64,000 bases of DNA from Streptomyces sp. NBC_00306 (GCF_036169555.1 NZ_CP108032.1:8060001-8124000); one strand, 5' to 3'. Shown: positions 1 to 8,783, counted from the first letter of the stretch. Translations and numbers: made by a program. The notes: generated by a model not told the origin, from the letters alone.

Positions 1-267
1 GCCCGCGGCAACGCCGGAGATCTGCGCCGGCTCGCCGGCCAGATCACCGCCCTCACGGATCTCCCGGCTCGGGCCCGCCTCCCCCTGGCCAGGCTCGCCG
101 ACGCCCTCGCGGACAACGACGCCGCCAACCTCATCGCACCCCTGGCCGACACCTACACCCACCTGACAGCCGGCCACCCCGACCTCGCCGCCCGCGTCCA
201 CAGCGTCACGCGCCACACCGACGAGCTCCGCAACGGACCGACGACGACCGAACAGCCGGGGAGTTGA
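1..267 (+). CDS. C-terminal end of an unidentified protein
   Basis: The frame is open from the left edge of the window and stops with TGA at 265-267, giving the last 88 residues of a protein that begins outside. The fragment is rich in Ala, Leu, Arg and Asp and looks helical, with no recognisable motif. Third-position GC is high, as expected of a real Streptomyces gene. It points toward the convergent STAS gene 124 bp downstream. Function unknown. Confidence 0.55.
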   Translation, partial: ARGNAGDLRRLAGQITALTDLPARARLPLARLADALADNDAANLIAPLADTYTHLTAGHPDLAARVHSVTRHTDELRNGPTTTEQPGS

Positions 268-390
268 GACGCTTGAGAAGCACTCCTGCGGCGAACTCAG
301 GCGGTTCGGGCTGACGGAGCCGGCATTACTGACGAGGCGAACCGGGCGGAGTTGCCCCGGCACGTCTCACCACACCGAACGACCTGAGCG

Positions 391-765
391 CTACCGGTTG
401 TTTGCGGTGGGTGGTGGCTGAACCGCAGACGGCAGGGCGGCGGAATCTGCGTCGGGGTACAGGTTGAAGATCTGGTCGAGGCCGACGACGCGCAGGACCC
501 GTGCCGTGTGGGCCGGGACCGCGGTCAGGGCAACCTCTGCCTGGGCGGCAATCGCTCGGTTGCGGGCCACGATGAAGGCGGTGATGCCACTGGAATCGCA
601 CAACTCCAGCCGTGCCAGGTCCAGCACGAGCAACGTGCCGGGTTCGAGGGCTAGGCCTTCAACGGCCTGGCGCAGGCGAGGGGCGGTTTCGTAGTCCAGG
701 TCACCGGCGATTTCCACTACGGGACCGGTGCTGGCGTCTCGGACGGTGACCGTCAGTGCGCGCAT
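391..765 (-). CDS. STAS-domain anti-sigma factor antagonist (RsbV-like)
   Basis: A 124-residue single STAS domain. Residues 57-60 read D-S-S-G, followed by ITAF, the conserved site at which anti-sigma kinases of the RsbW type phosphorylate a serine (here probably Ser58). When dephosphorylated, such proteins bind the kinase and free its sigma factor. The start lies 1 nt after the stop of the upstream PP2C phosphatase gene, so the two are one transcript and the phosphatase is the obvious candidate to dephosphorylate this protein (inference). The C-terminal tail (about residues 108-124) is Pro/Ala-rich. Confidence 0.9.
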   Translation of the reverse strand: MRALTVTVRDASTGPVVEIAGDLDYETAPRLRQAVEGLALEPGTLLVLDLARLELCDSSGITAFIVARNRAIAAQAEVALTAVPAHTARVLRVVGLDQIFNLYPDADSAALPSAVQPPPTANNR

Positions 766-766
766 G

Positions 767-2035
767 TCAGTCGTTCACTCGCGGGGTGGGATGGGTGGGG
801 ATGCCGAGGGCGAGGAGGGCTGTGTCGTCGTCCAGGCCGTTGCCGAGGCTGGTCAGTAGGCCGATGAGGCCCTCAATGAGCTCGTGTGCTCCAGCGGGTG
901 CGAGGCCGGCGGCAAAGGTGCGGAGGGCTTCGTCGCCGAACAGTTCGCGGTCCGGGCCGGTGCGAGCTTCGGTGAGTCCGTCGGTGTAGAGCAGGAGAGT
1001 GTCACCTGGGTGCAGTGTGGCTTGGGCTGGCGTGAAGTGAGGCGCGGGCAGGATGCCGACGAGCAGCCCGCCGGGGGTGGGCAGGAATTCGGCGTGGCCG
1101 TCGGCGCGGAGGATGAGCGCGGGAGGGTGGCCGCCGGCCGCCAGACGCACGGTGACCGTGCCGGAATCGTCCGGTTCCAGAATGCCGAAAATCGCGGTGC
1201 AAAAGCGGGGGTCCCCGCTGCTGTAGCGCTCGTGCAGCACGGTGTTGAGGGTGGTCAAGGCAGCGATGGGGTCGTCGTCATGGAGGGCTGCGGCGCGCAG
1301 TGTGTAGCGAGTCAGTGAGGTCACGGCTGCTGCTTGAGGGCCTTTGCCGCATACGTCGCCGAGGAAGAACGCCGAGCGTGTGCCGTCCAGCGGGAACAGG
1401 TCGTAGAAGTCGCCGCCGAGCTGGTCCGGAGAGGCGGTGTGATAGTAGGAGGCGGCCTCCAGGCCCGGTACGTCCGGAAGCGCGGTGGGCAGCAGGCTCC
1501 GCTGCAGTACCGCGAGAGCCTCCTGAAGCCGTGCGCGGTCAGCTTCCGCCTGCGCGCGGGCTTCCTCGGCGGCTTTGCGGGACCGTAGCAGTTCGGTTTC
1601 GTAAGCGCGGCGATCGCGGGCATCGAAAACGCTGGTTCGGATGAGTATCGGTTCACCGTCACTGCTGCGCTTGACGCGGGAGGAGACCAGCACTGGCAAC
1701 CGGCTGCCGTCAGACGCCTTGATCTCCAGAGCAATGCCGTTGATCTCGCCCTGCATGCGAAGCAGCGGGGCGAAGTGGGTCTCGTGGTAGAGCTTGCCGC
1801 CTACGGTGAGCAGGTCGGCGAATCGCGTGCGACCGACGACGTCGTCCCGCTCCCGGCCGAGCCAGGTCAGCAGCGTGGCGTTGATTTTGGCGATGGTGCC
1901 GTCCATGAGGGTGGACAGGTAGCCGCACGGCGCGGACTCGTAGAGCTCCTCGGCGCTGTCCTCCAGTAGGGCGGTGAACAGCGCGTCCGCGGCTTCGTCT
2001 CTGTCCGGCTCGGGGCCCTGCCCCGTACGGCACAT
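767..2035 (-). CDS. rsbP: PAS domain - PP2C (SpoIIE-type) phosphatase, RsbP-like
   Basis: 422 residues. A PAS domain lies at about 25-130, a charged helical/coiled-coil linker rich in Ala, Glu and Arg at about 135-180, and a SpoIIE/PP2C phosphatase domain at about 190-415. Metal-binding acidic motifs are visible: GGDFYDLF, GDVCGKGPQAA, DGLTEAR and DDDTALLAL. The ATG at 2035 shares one base with the stop of the upstream hydrolase (TGATG), so translation is probably coupled. This domain order and its pairing with an RsbQ-type hydrolase match Bacillus RsbP, the energy-stress phosphatase that dephosphorylates RsbV. A longer in-frame reading upstream exists but overlaps the hydrolase gene and is not credible. 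Confidence 0.92.
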   Translation of the reverse strand: MCRTGQGPEPDRDEAADALFTALLEDSAEELYESAPCGYLSTLMDGTIAKINATLLTWLGRERDDVVGRTRFADLLTVGGKLYHETHFAPLLRMQGEINGIALEIKASDGSRLPVLVSSRVKRSSDGEPILIRTSVFDARDRRAYETELLRSRKAAEEARAQAEADRARLQEALAVLQRSLLPTALPDVPGLEAASYYHTASPDQLGGDFYDLFPLDGTRSAFFLGDVCGKGPQAAAVTSLTRYTLRAAALHDDDPIAALTTLNTVLHERYSSGDPRFCTAIFGILEPDDSGTVTVRLAAGGHPPALILRADGHAEFLPTPGGLLVGILPAPHFTPAQATLHPGDTLLLYTDGLTEARTGPDRELFGDEALRTFAAGLAPAGAHELIEGLIGLLTSLGNGLDDDTALLALGIPTHPTPRVND

Positions 2036-2847
2036 CAACACTGCTCCCGGGCGAAGGCGGCTACTGCTGCGGCTGTCGCCTCGGGGGCGCTCAGCTGAGG
2101 ACAGTGTCCGGTCGCTTCCAGCGTGATCAGGCGGCTTCCTGGAATCGCGGAGTGCACGAAGGCCCCCACTTCCCGTGGTGCGATGACGTCTTGCGTGCAC
2201 TCCAGGACCAGCGTCGGCACCGTCACGGATTTCAGTTCCTCGCGGCTGTCCGACAGGAAGGTGGTCCGGGCGAAAACGCGGGCGATGTCCGGGTCGGTGG
2301 CGCAGAAGCTGTTGGTCAGTTCTTCGCCGAGTTCGGGGCGCTCCGGGTTGCCCATGATCACCGGGGCCATCGCCGCGGACCAGCCCAGATAGTTGGACTC
2401 GAGCGACTCCAGCAGCTCGTCGATGTCCTCGGAGCTGAAACCGCCTCGGTAGCCGATGTCGTCGATGTAGCAGGGTGAAGGGCCGACCATGACCAGGGAG
2501 GTGATGCGTTCCGGGGCGGCGGCCGCCGCCAGCACGCCGACCATCGCGCTGACCGAGTGCCCGACGAATACCGCGTCCCGCAGATCCAGCTCGTCGCAGA
2601 TCTCCACGACGTCGCGGGCGTAGCCATCCAGGGAGCCGTAGCGCTCTTCGCTCCACGCCGACGCGTCGGAGCGCCCGGAGCCGACGTAGTCGAACAGGAC
2701 CAGCCGGAATTCCTCGGCCAAGGTGGGGACGACCAGGCGCCACATGTTCTGGTCACAGCCGAACCCGTGCGCCAGCACCATGACCCGCCCGTCTTCGCGG
2801 CCGGTCACCACAACATTGTTCCTGCTCGTGATGCTCATACGAATCAT
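2035..2847 (-). CDS. rsbQ: RsbQ-like alpha/beta hydrolase
   Basis: 270 residues when started at the ATG at 2847 (an ATG at 2838 is an alternative). This is close to the 269 residues of Bacillus subtilis RsbQ. The nucleophile motif GHSVSAM places Ser98, the acid is in ECTQDVIAP and the His in ATGHCPQ. The region MVGPSPCYIDDIGYRGGF and the later STDP/CATDP-type stretch are distinctive of RsbQ rather than of generic hydrolases. RsbQ is required for RsbP to sense energy stress and is thought to supply a small hydrophobic ligand to its PAS domain. It is the first gene of the operon. A much longer in-frame extension upstream is open but rejected on family length. Confidence 0.9.
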   Translation of the reverse strand: MIRMSITSRNNVVVTGREDGRVMVLAHGFGCDQNMWRLVVPTLAEEFRLVLFDYVGSGRSDASAWSEERYGSLDGYARDVVEICDELDLRDAVFVGHSVSAMVGVLAAAAAPERITSLVMVGPSPCYIDDIGYRGGFSSEDIDELLESLESNYLGWSAAMAPVIMGNPERPELGEELTNSFCATDPDIARVFARTTFLSDSREELKSVTVPTLVLECTQDVIAPREVGAFVHSAIPGSRLITLEATGHCPQLSAPEATAAAVAAFAREQC

Positions 2848-3356
2848 GGTCTCACCCGCGAGCAGCGGATCGCGGGTGAGGGTTCGGCGTGCGAAAGCTG
2901 CCTCCCGACCGAGCAGCGCGGCTGCCTCGGAGTCTGACCTGCGGGGCGGGTCTGGGCCCAGTCCAGGGAGACCGTTGTTGTGACGGCGCATCAGGGCCAA
3001 GCAACCACTGCAGGCAACTGAGACGGCTGACGGGGAGTGGGTTCCTATGGTGCGGGCGTATGAGACTTCGCTGGCGGCAGGTAGGCGTCGCCGGCAGATC
3101 ATTCAGGGGAGCGGCGAGACCGTTGCGAATCGCTGCTGCGAAGCATGCTCGAAATGAACAGCAGGGACGGTCTGGCGGTAAAGGTCAGCACCGGCGCCGC
3201 TGAGGACCCGGCCCTGCACGACGGCCGTCTAGATCGTCGGCCGACAGGGCTCGGGGACCGCAGGCGTCGTCACGATGCGTGAGGCTTCGGGATGCAGTCG
3301 GGTAGGGCTGCTGCTTCGCTGAGGTGGTCCGCTCTCCCCGAGTCCCTGGAGTGATC
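2848..3356. other. Intergenic region, no supported gene
   Basis: About 500 bp between the divergently read rsbQ-like operon and the DUF6381 gene. It should hold both promoters. I found no clear GGGTAC-type -10 for the minus-strand operon and no open frame resembling a known family. Confidence 0.5.
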
Positions 3357-3551
3357 ATGTCGAGTGCGAGTGAGTCCGGCGGCCGTGCCCAGCAGATGCG
3401 CGCGAAGGCGCAGGAGCTGAAGGATGCTGCCGAGCGTGCCACCGATCCGGAGGAGCGCAAGCGCCTCATGGACAAGGCCAACCACCTGACGGAAGAGAGC
3501 AAGCGAACGGGCGGAGAGGGCCCCGGTGACATGGGGATGAACCCCCTGTAA
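3357..3551 (+). CDS. DUF6381 family small protein
   Basis: 64 residues, mostly charged and helical: a GGRAQQMRAKAQEL start, then a DAAERATDPEERKRLMDKA core and a Gly/Glu-rich tail. It matches the small Streptomyces DUF6381 family as I know it. Function unknown; it is predicted to be soluble and alpha-helical or disordered. An earlier in-frame ATG (3324) exists, but the ATG at 3357 gives the usual family length. A strong terminator hairpin follows 24 bp after the stop, so it appears monocistronic. Confidence 0.8.
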   Translation: MSSASESGGRAQQMRAKAQELKDAAERATDPEERKRLMDKANHLTEESKRTGGEGPGDMGMNPL

Positions 3552-3575
3552 GGGCTCTGCTCCAGCGTGGGGTCG

Positions 3576-3614
3576 GCGGTCGGTCCTGTTCCCCTGAGGC
3601 GCAGGACCGACCGC
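3576..3614 (+). terminator. Intrinsic terminator hairpin after the DUF6381 gene
   Basis: A perfect 13-bp inverted repeat (3576-3588 GCGGTCGGTCCTG, 3602-3614 its complement) with a 13-nt loop. No U-tract follows, which is usual in Streptomyces. Confidence 0.8.
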
Positions 3615-3672
3615 TGAATCGCTTTGTCCAGGCCGCTGCCGCCGTTCGGGAAGATTTCGTTCTGGGTGTTAT

Positions 3673-3696
3673 GTGTGAATTGAGTACCGCGGGTAC
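3673..3696 (+). promoter_or_regulatory. Candidate sigmaB-type promoter of the SDR-ADH-SDR operon
   Basis: GTGT at 3673-3676, 14 nt, then GGGTAC at 3691-3696, which fits the Streptomyces sigmaB consensus GNNT-N14-16-GGGTAC/T. The predicted transcription start falls at about 3703, only a few bases before the ATG at 3707, so the mRNA would be nearly leaderless. This also argues against the upstream ATG at 3671 as the start codon. Confidence 0.45.
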
Positions 3697-3706
3697 TCGG
3701 CAGACC

Positions 3707-4510
3707 ATGATTCCCGTCAAGCCTTTGGCCATCGTGACCGGCGCCTCCAGCGGGATCGGCTTTGAGCTGGCCAGGCAGCTCGCCGGTCGCGGCTTCGATC
3801 TGGTCATCAATGCCGAGGACCACGACCGGCTCCACGACGCGGCCGCACAGATCCGGACGGAAGGTGTGCAGGTGCAGGCCGTCCAGGCGGATCTGCGGCG
3901 CTTCGAGGAAGCTGAGCGCTTCTATGCCGCCGTCCAGGCGACGGGCCGGCCGGTGGCGGTCGCTGCGCTGAACGCCGGTGTCGGCCGCGGTGGTGCGTTC
4001 CTCGACACGGCGCTGGTGGACGAGCTGGAGATTGTCGACCTGAACGTCCGCTCCACGGTGCATCTGGCCAAGCGCGTCCTGCGCGACATGGCCACCGATG
4101 ACGAGGGACGCGTGCTGATCACATCGTCGATCGCCTCGACGATGCCGGGCTCTTTCCAGGCGGTCTACAACGCGTCCAAGTCGTTCCTGCAGTCCTTCGC
4201 CCAGGCGCTGCAGAACGAGCTCAAGGACACCGGGCTCTCCGTGACTTCTCTGATGCCCGGGCCCACCGAGACAGACTTCTTCCACCGTGCCGATATGGAC
4301 GACACCAAGGTCGGGCAACAGGCGAAGGACGATCCGGCACAGGTTGCCGAGCAGGGCCTCGACGCTTTGTTCGCCGGCAAGGACAAGATCGTCGCCGGTT
4401 CGGCGAAGACCAAGGCGCAAGGGCTGGTCAACAAGGTGCTGCCTGACAAGGCGAAGGCCGGGGCTCACCGCAAGATGGCCGAACCGGGATCGGGCGACGG
4501 CAGTAACTGA
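3707..4510 (+). CDS. Short-chain dehydrogenase/reductase
   Basis: 267 residues with the classical SDR layout: the TGASSGIG nucleotide-binding motif near residues 11-18, an NAG motif, a catalytic Ser in ITSSIAS and YNASK holding the catalytic Tyr and Lys. Substrate unknown. The C-terminal 40 residues are Lys/Ala/Gly-rich and beyond the usual fold. I chose the ATG at 3707 because it begins directly with the beta-strand leading into TGASSGIG; a start at 3671 would lie upstream of the candidate -10. It is the first gene of an operon with the ADH (13-bp gap) and a second SDR. Confidence 0.88.
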   Translation: MIPVKPLAIVTGASSGIGFELARQLAGRGFDLVINAEDHDRLHDAAAQIRTEGVQVQAVQADLRRFEEAERFYAAVQATGRPVAVAALNAGVGRGGAFLDTALVDELEIVDLNVRSTVHLAKRVLRDMATDDEGRVLITSSIASTMPGSFQAVYNASKSFLQSFAQALQNELKDTGLSVTSLMPGPTETDFFHRADMDDTKVGQQAKDDPAQVAEQGLDALFAGKDKIVAGSAKTKAQGLVNKVLPDKAKAGAHRKMAEPGSGDGSN

Positions 4511-4523
4511 CGAGGGAGGATGC

Positions 4524-5708
4524 ATGAAGGCGCTGGCGTGGCACGGCAAGCGGGACGTACGGGTCGACACGGTCCCCGATCCCACGATTCAGGATCCGAC
4601 CGATGTGATCATCAAGGTGACCACCACCGGTCTGTGCGGATCCGATCTCCACCTGTATGAAGTCCTGGGCCCGTTCCTGGACGCCGGCGACATCCTGGGA
4701 CACGAACCGATGGGTGTGGTCGAGGAAGTCGGCCCCGAAGTCACCAATGTGCGCCTGGGGGATCGCGTCGTAGTGCCGTTCAACGTCTCCTGCGGCACCT
4801 GCTTCATGTGCAAGCAGGGCCTGCAATCGCAATGCGAGACCACCCAGGTCCACGAACACGGCTCCGGCGCCTCGCTGTTCGGCTACACGAAGCTCTATGG
4901 ACAGGTGCCCGGGGGACAGGCCGAATACCTGCGTGTCCCGTTCGGGAACACGCTGCCCATCGCCGTCCCTCCGGGCCCCCCGGACGACCGGTTCGTCTAC
5001 CTCTCCGACGTCCTGCCGACCGCCTGGCAGGCCGTCGACTACGCAGCCATCCCGCCCGGCGGCAGCGTCGCGGTGCTGGGCCTGGGACCGATCGGCGACA
5101 TGTCCACCCGCATCGCAGCCCACCGCGGCGCCGACAAGGTCATCGGCATCGACCTCGTACCGGAGCGCCTGGAACGGGCCAAGGCTCAGGGCGTGCACAC
5201 CCTGGACCTCCAAGAATACGGCGACAAGATCGTAGAAGCCGTCCGCGACCTCACGGACGGCCGCGGCCCCGACTCCGTCATCGACGCTGTCGGCATGGAA
5301 GCCCACGGCGCCTCCGTGGCGAAGGCCGCCCAGCACATGACCACGCTGCTGCCCGACACGCTGGCGGCCAAGATGATGCAACGCGCCGGTGTGGACCGCC
5401 TCTCCGCCCTCCATCTGGCCATCGACCTGGTCCGACGAGGCGGCACCATCTCCCTGTCCGGTGTGTACGGCGGCATGGCCGACCCCCTGCCCCTGCTGAA
5501 AATGTTCGACAAGCAGATCCAGCTGCGCATGGGCCAGGCCAACGTCTGGCGCTGGGTGGACGACATCCTGCCCCTCCTCACCGACACCGATCCGCTCGGT
5601 GTCGAGACCTTCGCCACCCACCGCCTTCCGCTGGACCAGGCGCCGGATGCCTACGAAATGTTCCAGAAGAAGCAGGACGGCGCCGTGAAGGTCCTCTTCA
5701 CTCCCTGA
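4524..5708 (+). CDS. Zinc-dependent alcohol dehydrogenase (formaldehyde dehydrogenase-like MDR family)
   Basis: 394 residues, medium-chain dehydrogenase. Catalytic zinc ligands are in GLCGSDLH and GHE, the structural zinc cysteines in CGTCFMCKQGLQSQC, and the Rossmann motif is VLGLGPIG. The insertion near residues 275-300 resembles the glutathione-independent formaldehyde dehydrogenase-like branch. A GGGAGGA ribosome site at 4514-4520 sits just before the ATG. It lies between two SDR genes on one transcript, which suggests a shared alcohol/aldehyde detoxification or cofactor-linked role (inference). Confidence 0.9.
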   Translation: MKALAWHGKRDVRVDTVPDPTIQDPTDVIIKVTTTGLCGSDLHLYEVLGPFLDAGDILGHEPMGVVEEVGPEVTNVRLGDRVVVPFNVSCGTCFMCKQGLQSQCETTQVHEHGSGASLFGYTKLYGQVPGGQAEYLRVPFGNTLPIAVPPGPPDDRFVYLSDVLPTAWQAVDYAAIPPGGSVAVLGLGPIGDMSTRIAAHRGADKVIGIDLVPERLERAKAQGVHTLDLQEYGDKIVEAVRDLTDGRGPDSVIDAVGMEAHGASVAKAAQHMTTLLPDTLAAKMMQRAGVDRLSALHLAIDLVRRGGTISLSGVYGGMADPLPLLKMFDKQIQLRMGQANVWRWVDDILPLLTDTDPLGVETFATHRLPLDQAPDAYEMFQKKQDGAVKVLFTP

Positions 5709-5736
5709 TCAGGACTCGCCGCATCTGGAGGGTGCA

Positions 5737-6609
5737 GTGACGAACCATCAGCGTCCTCTCGAAGGCCGCGTCGCCGTCGTGACGGGCGCCGCCCGTGGCC
5801 TGGGTGCAAGCATCGCCCGGCACCTGGCCCAACGCGGCGCCCGTGTGGCGCTCGTGGGCCTCGAAGAGGAAGAACTGGCCACCGTCGCTGCCTCCTTGCC
5901 CACGACGGCGAAGCACTGGTCAGTGGATGTCACCGATGACGAGGCAATGAAACGCGTCGCCGACGAAGTGAGTCATTCCCTCGGCACACCATCGGTGGTG
6001 GTGGCCAATGCCGGTATAGCCGAAGGTGGTCCGTTCGCCGCATCCGATCCCGCACTCTGGCGTCGTGTGATCGAGGTGAACCTGATCGGCAGTGCGATCA
6101 CCCTCCGCGCCTTCCTGCCCTCGCTGACCGCGACGCACGGCTACTACCTGCAGATTGCCTCGCTGGCCTCCATGGGGGCCTCGCCCATGATGAGCGCCTA
6201 CTGCGCGTCCAAGGCAGGCGTCGAGTCATTCGTGCATGCCATGCGCGCCGAATTGGGCCCGCAGGGCGTCGGCGTGGGCATTGCCTACCTGAACTGGATG
6301 GACACCGACATGATCCGCGACGCGGATCAGCATGCCGTGCTGCGCGAACTGCGGGCCCACATGCCCAAACCCGCCAGGAAGATCTACCCGGTCGACACCG
6401 TCGCCGCACGGCTCGTCACAGCCGCGGAGCAGCGCTCGTCCGCTGTGTACTTCCCCGCCTGGCTCCGCTCCGTGCAGGTGGTACGTGCAGCGTTGCCGGG
6501 CCTGGTGACCCATTTCGCACGTCGCGCCCTCACCCGCTCGCCGTTCACCGCGACCGGCCCACTGGGGGCGGGCGGCCGCGCGGCAGCGATACGCGGTGAC
6601 GCCATCTGA
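5737..6609 (+). CDS. Short-chain dehydrogenase/reductase
   Basis: 290 residues, GTG start preceded by GGAGGG. TGAARGLG forms the cofactor site, followed by VANAG, a catalytic Ser in IASLAS and YCASK. The C-terminal ~70 residues (Arg/Ala-rich with a hydrophobic stretch around SVQVVRAALPGLV) resemble the extended SDRs that contact membranes. Substrate unknown. It is the third gene of the operon, 28 bp after the ADH stop, and its end is convergent with the FAD oxidoreductase. Confidence 0.87.
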   Translation: MTNHQRPLEGRVAVVTGAARGLGASIARHLAQRGARVALVGLEEEELATVAASLPTTAKHWSVDVTDDEAMKRVADEVSHSLGTPSVVVANAGIAEGGPFAASDPALWRRVIEVNLIGSAITLRAFLPSLTATHGYYLQIASLASMGASPMMSAYCASKAGVESFVHAMRAELGPQGVGVGIAYLNWMDTDMIRDADQHAVLRELRAHMPKPARKIYPVDTVAARLVTAAEQRSSAVYFPAWLRSVQVVRAALPGLVTHFARRALTRSPFTATGPLGAGGRAAAIRGDAI

Positions 6610-6628
6610 TCGGCATGCTCTCGCGGTT

Positions 6629-6644
6629 CCTCCGCGTGCGGAGG
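6629..6644. terminator. Short hairpin between convergent genes
   Basis: A 7-bp perfect stem CCTCCGC/GCGGAGG with a 2-nt loop, lying midway in the 54-bp gap between the converging SDR and FAD-oxidoreductase genes. It could act in both directions. Confidence 0.4.
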
Positions 6645-6663
6645 TGGGCGCCGTCCGGCACCT

Positions 6664-8286
6664 TCAGTGTTGCTGTATGCGGAGTCGGCCGGCGAGGAGC
6701 CGCTGCGCAGAGGTGAGAACGCGCGCTGTACCGGCGGTGCTACGGATTGCTGCGCGGGCCGCGTTGGCGCCGCACGCGCCATGGACCCCTCCGCCTGGGT
6801 GCGCGGAAGCGGAAGCGAGGTACAGACCCCTCACCGGGGTTTCTGGGCGCCCGGTGCCCGGAACCGGGCGGAAGATCAACTGCTGATGCAGGCTGGCCGT
6901 GCCTCCGTTGATCGCACCCCCGTGGAGGTTGGCGTCGAGGGACTGGAAGGTCGGGGGGGCCAGAATTCTGCGGCCCCGGATCAGCGAGCGGAAGCCGGGT
7001 GCGTAGCGCTCCACGTGCCGTTCCATGCGGTCGGCCATCGCCTCTTGTTCGCGCACGTCCCACGCTCCGGTGATGCCGTCCTCACCCGCATCGCCGGTGG
7101 TGGTCTGCGGGACGTGGGTGTAGGCCCAGGCAGATTCGGTGCCGGCCGGCGAGCGAGAAGGATCTGCGGTCGTCATCTGCCCCAGCAAGGTAAAGGGGCG
7201 ATCGGGTACCTGTCCGGCGGCGAGCTGGGCTGCGAAGCGGGTGAGCTCGTCGACGCTGTCGGACAGGTGTACGGTGCCAGCGCCGCCGGCGGCTTCAGCG
7301 TTCCACGGGATCCGGCCGTCCAGCGACCAGTCGATTTTGAAGGTGGCGAAGTCCCACTGGAAGCGCTGCATGCTCTCCAGAAGTTCGCGCGGCAGGTGCT
7401 CCTCGTCCACCAATCCACCGTAGAGGTCGGGCGCAGAGACGTCGGCCAGCACACTGCGACGCACCGGAATGGCCTCCCCGCTTGCCGTACGCACTCCCAT
7501 GGCGCGACCGCCTCGCACGACGATCTCCCGCACCCGTTCGCTGCAGCGCACTGAGCAGCCACGGCGTTCGAGACGACGCACGAGCGCAGCCGACAGCTGT
7601 CCCGCCCCGCCGGCAGGGACCGGGAAGCCGTAGTGCTGACCGAGCATGCACAGCAGCCACCCGAAGCCCCCACTGCCCGCGGCCTCCGGAGCCAGATCCG
7701 CGTGCAGGGCATTCCCCGCCAGCAGCAGCCGCCCGCCGCCACCGCAGAATTCCTCCTCACCCAGCCGTCGCGCAGGCAGCAAGAGCGACCGGGCCAGGGG
7801 CAGACCGACCGGCCCGCGCAGCCGCAACGCGAGGCGGGCACCCGCCTTGAGCGGCGGAAAGGGAGTGAAGAGCGCGTCCAGGAGATCCCGGCTGACCTTG
7901 GCCCATGTGCCGCACATCCGCGACCAGGCAGGTCCATCCCCAGCGGCGAAGGCGTCCAGACCATCGGCCGTCGCTTCTCCTGACCGCTCGAGGACGGCAC
8001 AGCGTCCGTCGGTGAGGGGATGGGCGAGCACGGACGGTGCATGGGTCCAGCGCAGCCCCTCGGCCTGGAGCTCCAGGCTTTGAATGATCGGCGACGCCGC
8101 GGCCAGCGGATAGAAGGCGCTGAACACATCGTTCACGTAGTCGGGGTGCACCCCGCGGTCACTGCGGACAGCGCCCCCAGGCTCGCTCTGGGCTTCGAGG
8201 ACCTCGACGCTCCAGCCCGCATCGGCCAGAAGGTTCGCTGCCACCAGGCCGTTCGGCCCTGCTCCGATGACCACGGCGTCCAGCAT
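6664..8286 (-). CDS. FAD-dependent phytoene desaturase-like oxidoreductase
   Basis: 540 residues. The N-terminal dinucleotide motif GAGPNGLVAANLLADAGW is followed by the Glu of the second beta-strand (VEVLEAQ), and a C-terminal GGGVHGACGANAARAA motif is typical of the carotenoid/phytoene dehydrogenase and NAD(P)/FAD oxidoreductase group. Substrate unknown; no carotenoid genes lie nearby. The SRPBCC gene ends only 2 bp upstream, so the two are co-transcribed, and the SRPBCC protein may bind the hydrophobic substrate (inference). Confidence 0.88.
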   Translation of the reverse strand: MLDAVVIGAGPNGLVAANLLADAGWSVEVLEAQSEPGGAVRSDRGVHPDYVNDVFSAFYPLAAASPIIQSLELQAEGLRWTHAPSVLAHPLTDGRCAVLERSGEATADGLDAFAAGDGPAWSRMCGTWAKVSRDLLDALFTPFPPLKAGARLALRLRGPVGLPLARSLLLPARRLGEEEFCGGGGRLLLAGNALHADLAPEAAGSGGFGWLLCMLGQHYGFPVPAGGAGQLSAALVRRLERRGCSVRCSERVREIVVRGGRAMGVRTASGEAIPVRRSVLADVSAPDLYGGLVDEEHLPRELLESMQRFQWDFATFKIDWSLDGRIPWNAEAAGGAGTVHLSDSVDELTRFAAQLAAGQVPDRPFTLLGQMTTADPSRSPAGTESAWAYTHVPQTTTGDAGEDGITGAWDVREQEAMADRMERHVERYAPGFRSLIRGRRILAPPTFQSLDANLHGGAINGGTASLHQQLIFRPVPGTGRPETPVRGLYLASASAHPGGGVHGACGANAARAAIRSTAGTARVLTSAQRLLAGRLRIQQH

Positions 8287-8288
8287 GG

Positions 8289-8783
8289 TCAGCTCCTCAC
8301 GCCCGGGGGAGCGTCGAGTGGAGCGTGCGCCTCGGCGGAGGCTGCCTGGCGATTCCTGCTCGCCACGGTCTTCGCAAGGCGGGGGAGCATGGTGCGGTGC
8401 CTCAGCTGAATAAAGAGGTCGAGCGGTGCTGCATGCAACCTTCCCCCCACTCCGCGCAGCGGATGCTCATCCACGATCACCAGCGTGTGTCCACCCCAGG
8501 GCCGCACCTCGATGGCAATACGTGCCGTACCCAGGCGGCCGCTGTGTGCCTCGAGTTCCAGCCAGCGGTGGGGTTCGAACCGTCTCACCGTGGTGCGACC
8601 TTCGTAGGACCAGGGGCCCAGACTCACCGAGTACTCCAGTGCCGCATCGACCTGCGGCCACTGGTCGTCGAGCGGCCGCGAAGCGGTGGTACCCACCACC
8701 CACTCGCCATAGAGGTCTGGATCCTCCAGCACAGCCCACACCGCTTCGGGTGACTGTTCGATTACTTGGTGCCGGATCGCCAC
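8289..8783 (-). CDS. SRPBCC (START/polyketide cyclase-like) ligand-binding protein
   Basis: 164 residues. The sequence begins with the family pattern of a strand followed by PEAVWAVLEDPDLYGEWV, and continues with alternating strands (YEGRTTVRRFEPHRWLELEA). This is the helix-grip fold that binds hydrophobic ligands. It is the first gene of a two-gene unit with the FAD oxidoreductase. A candidate sigmaB-type promoter lies about 45 bp upstream. Confidence 0.82.
   Translation of the reverse strand: MAIRHQVIEQSPEAVWAVLEDPDLYGEWVVGTTASRPLDDQWPQVDAALEYSVSLGPWSYEGRTTVRRFEPHRWLELEAHSGRLGTARIAIEVRPWGGHTLVIVDEHPLRGVGGRLHAAPLDLFIQLRHRTMLPRLAKTVASRNRQAASAEAHAPLDAPPGVRS

Noticed and set aside
2847..3102. 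85-codon N-terminal extension of the RsbQ-like frame
   Set aside because: RsbQ homologues are about 269 residues; the extension is Arg/Ser/Pro-rich and unlike any hydrolase N-terminus.
3185..4585. 466-codon minus-strand frame
   Set aside because: It lies opposite the DUF6381 and SDR genes, has no family motifs and a composition typical of antisense shadows in high-GC DNA.
4428..5621. 397-codon minus-strand frame opposite the alcohol dehydrogenase
   Set aside because: Shadow frame; the plus strand encodes a complete zinc-dependent dehydrogenase with ribosome site.
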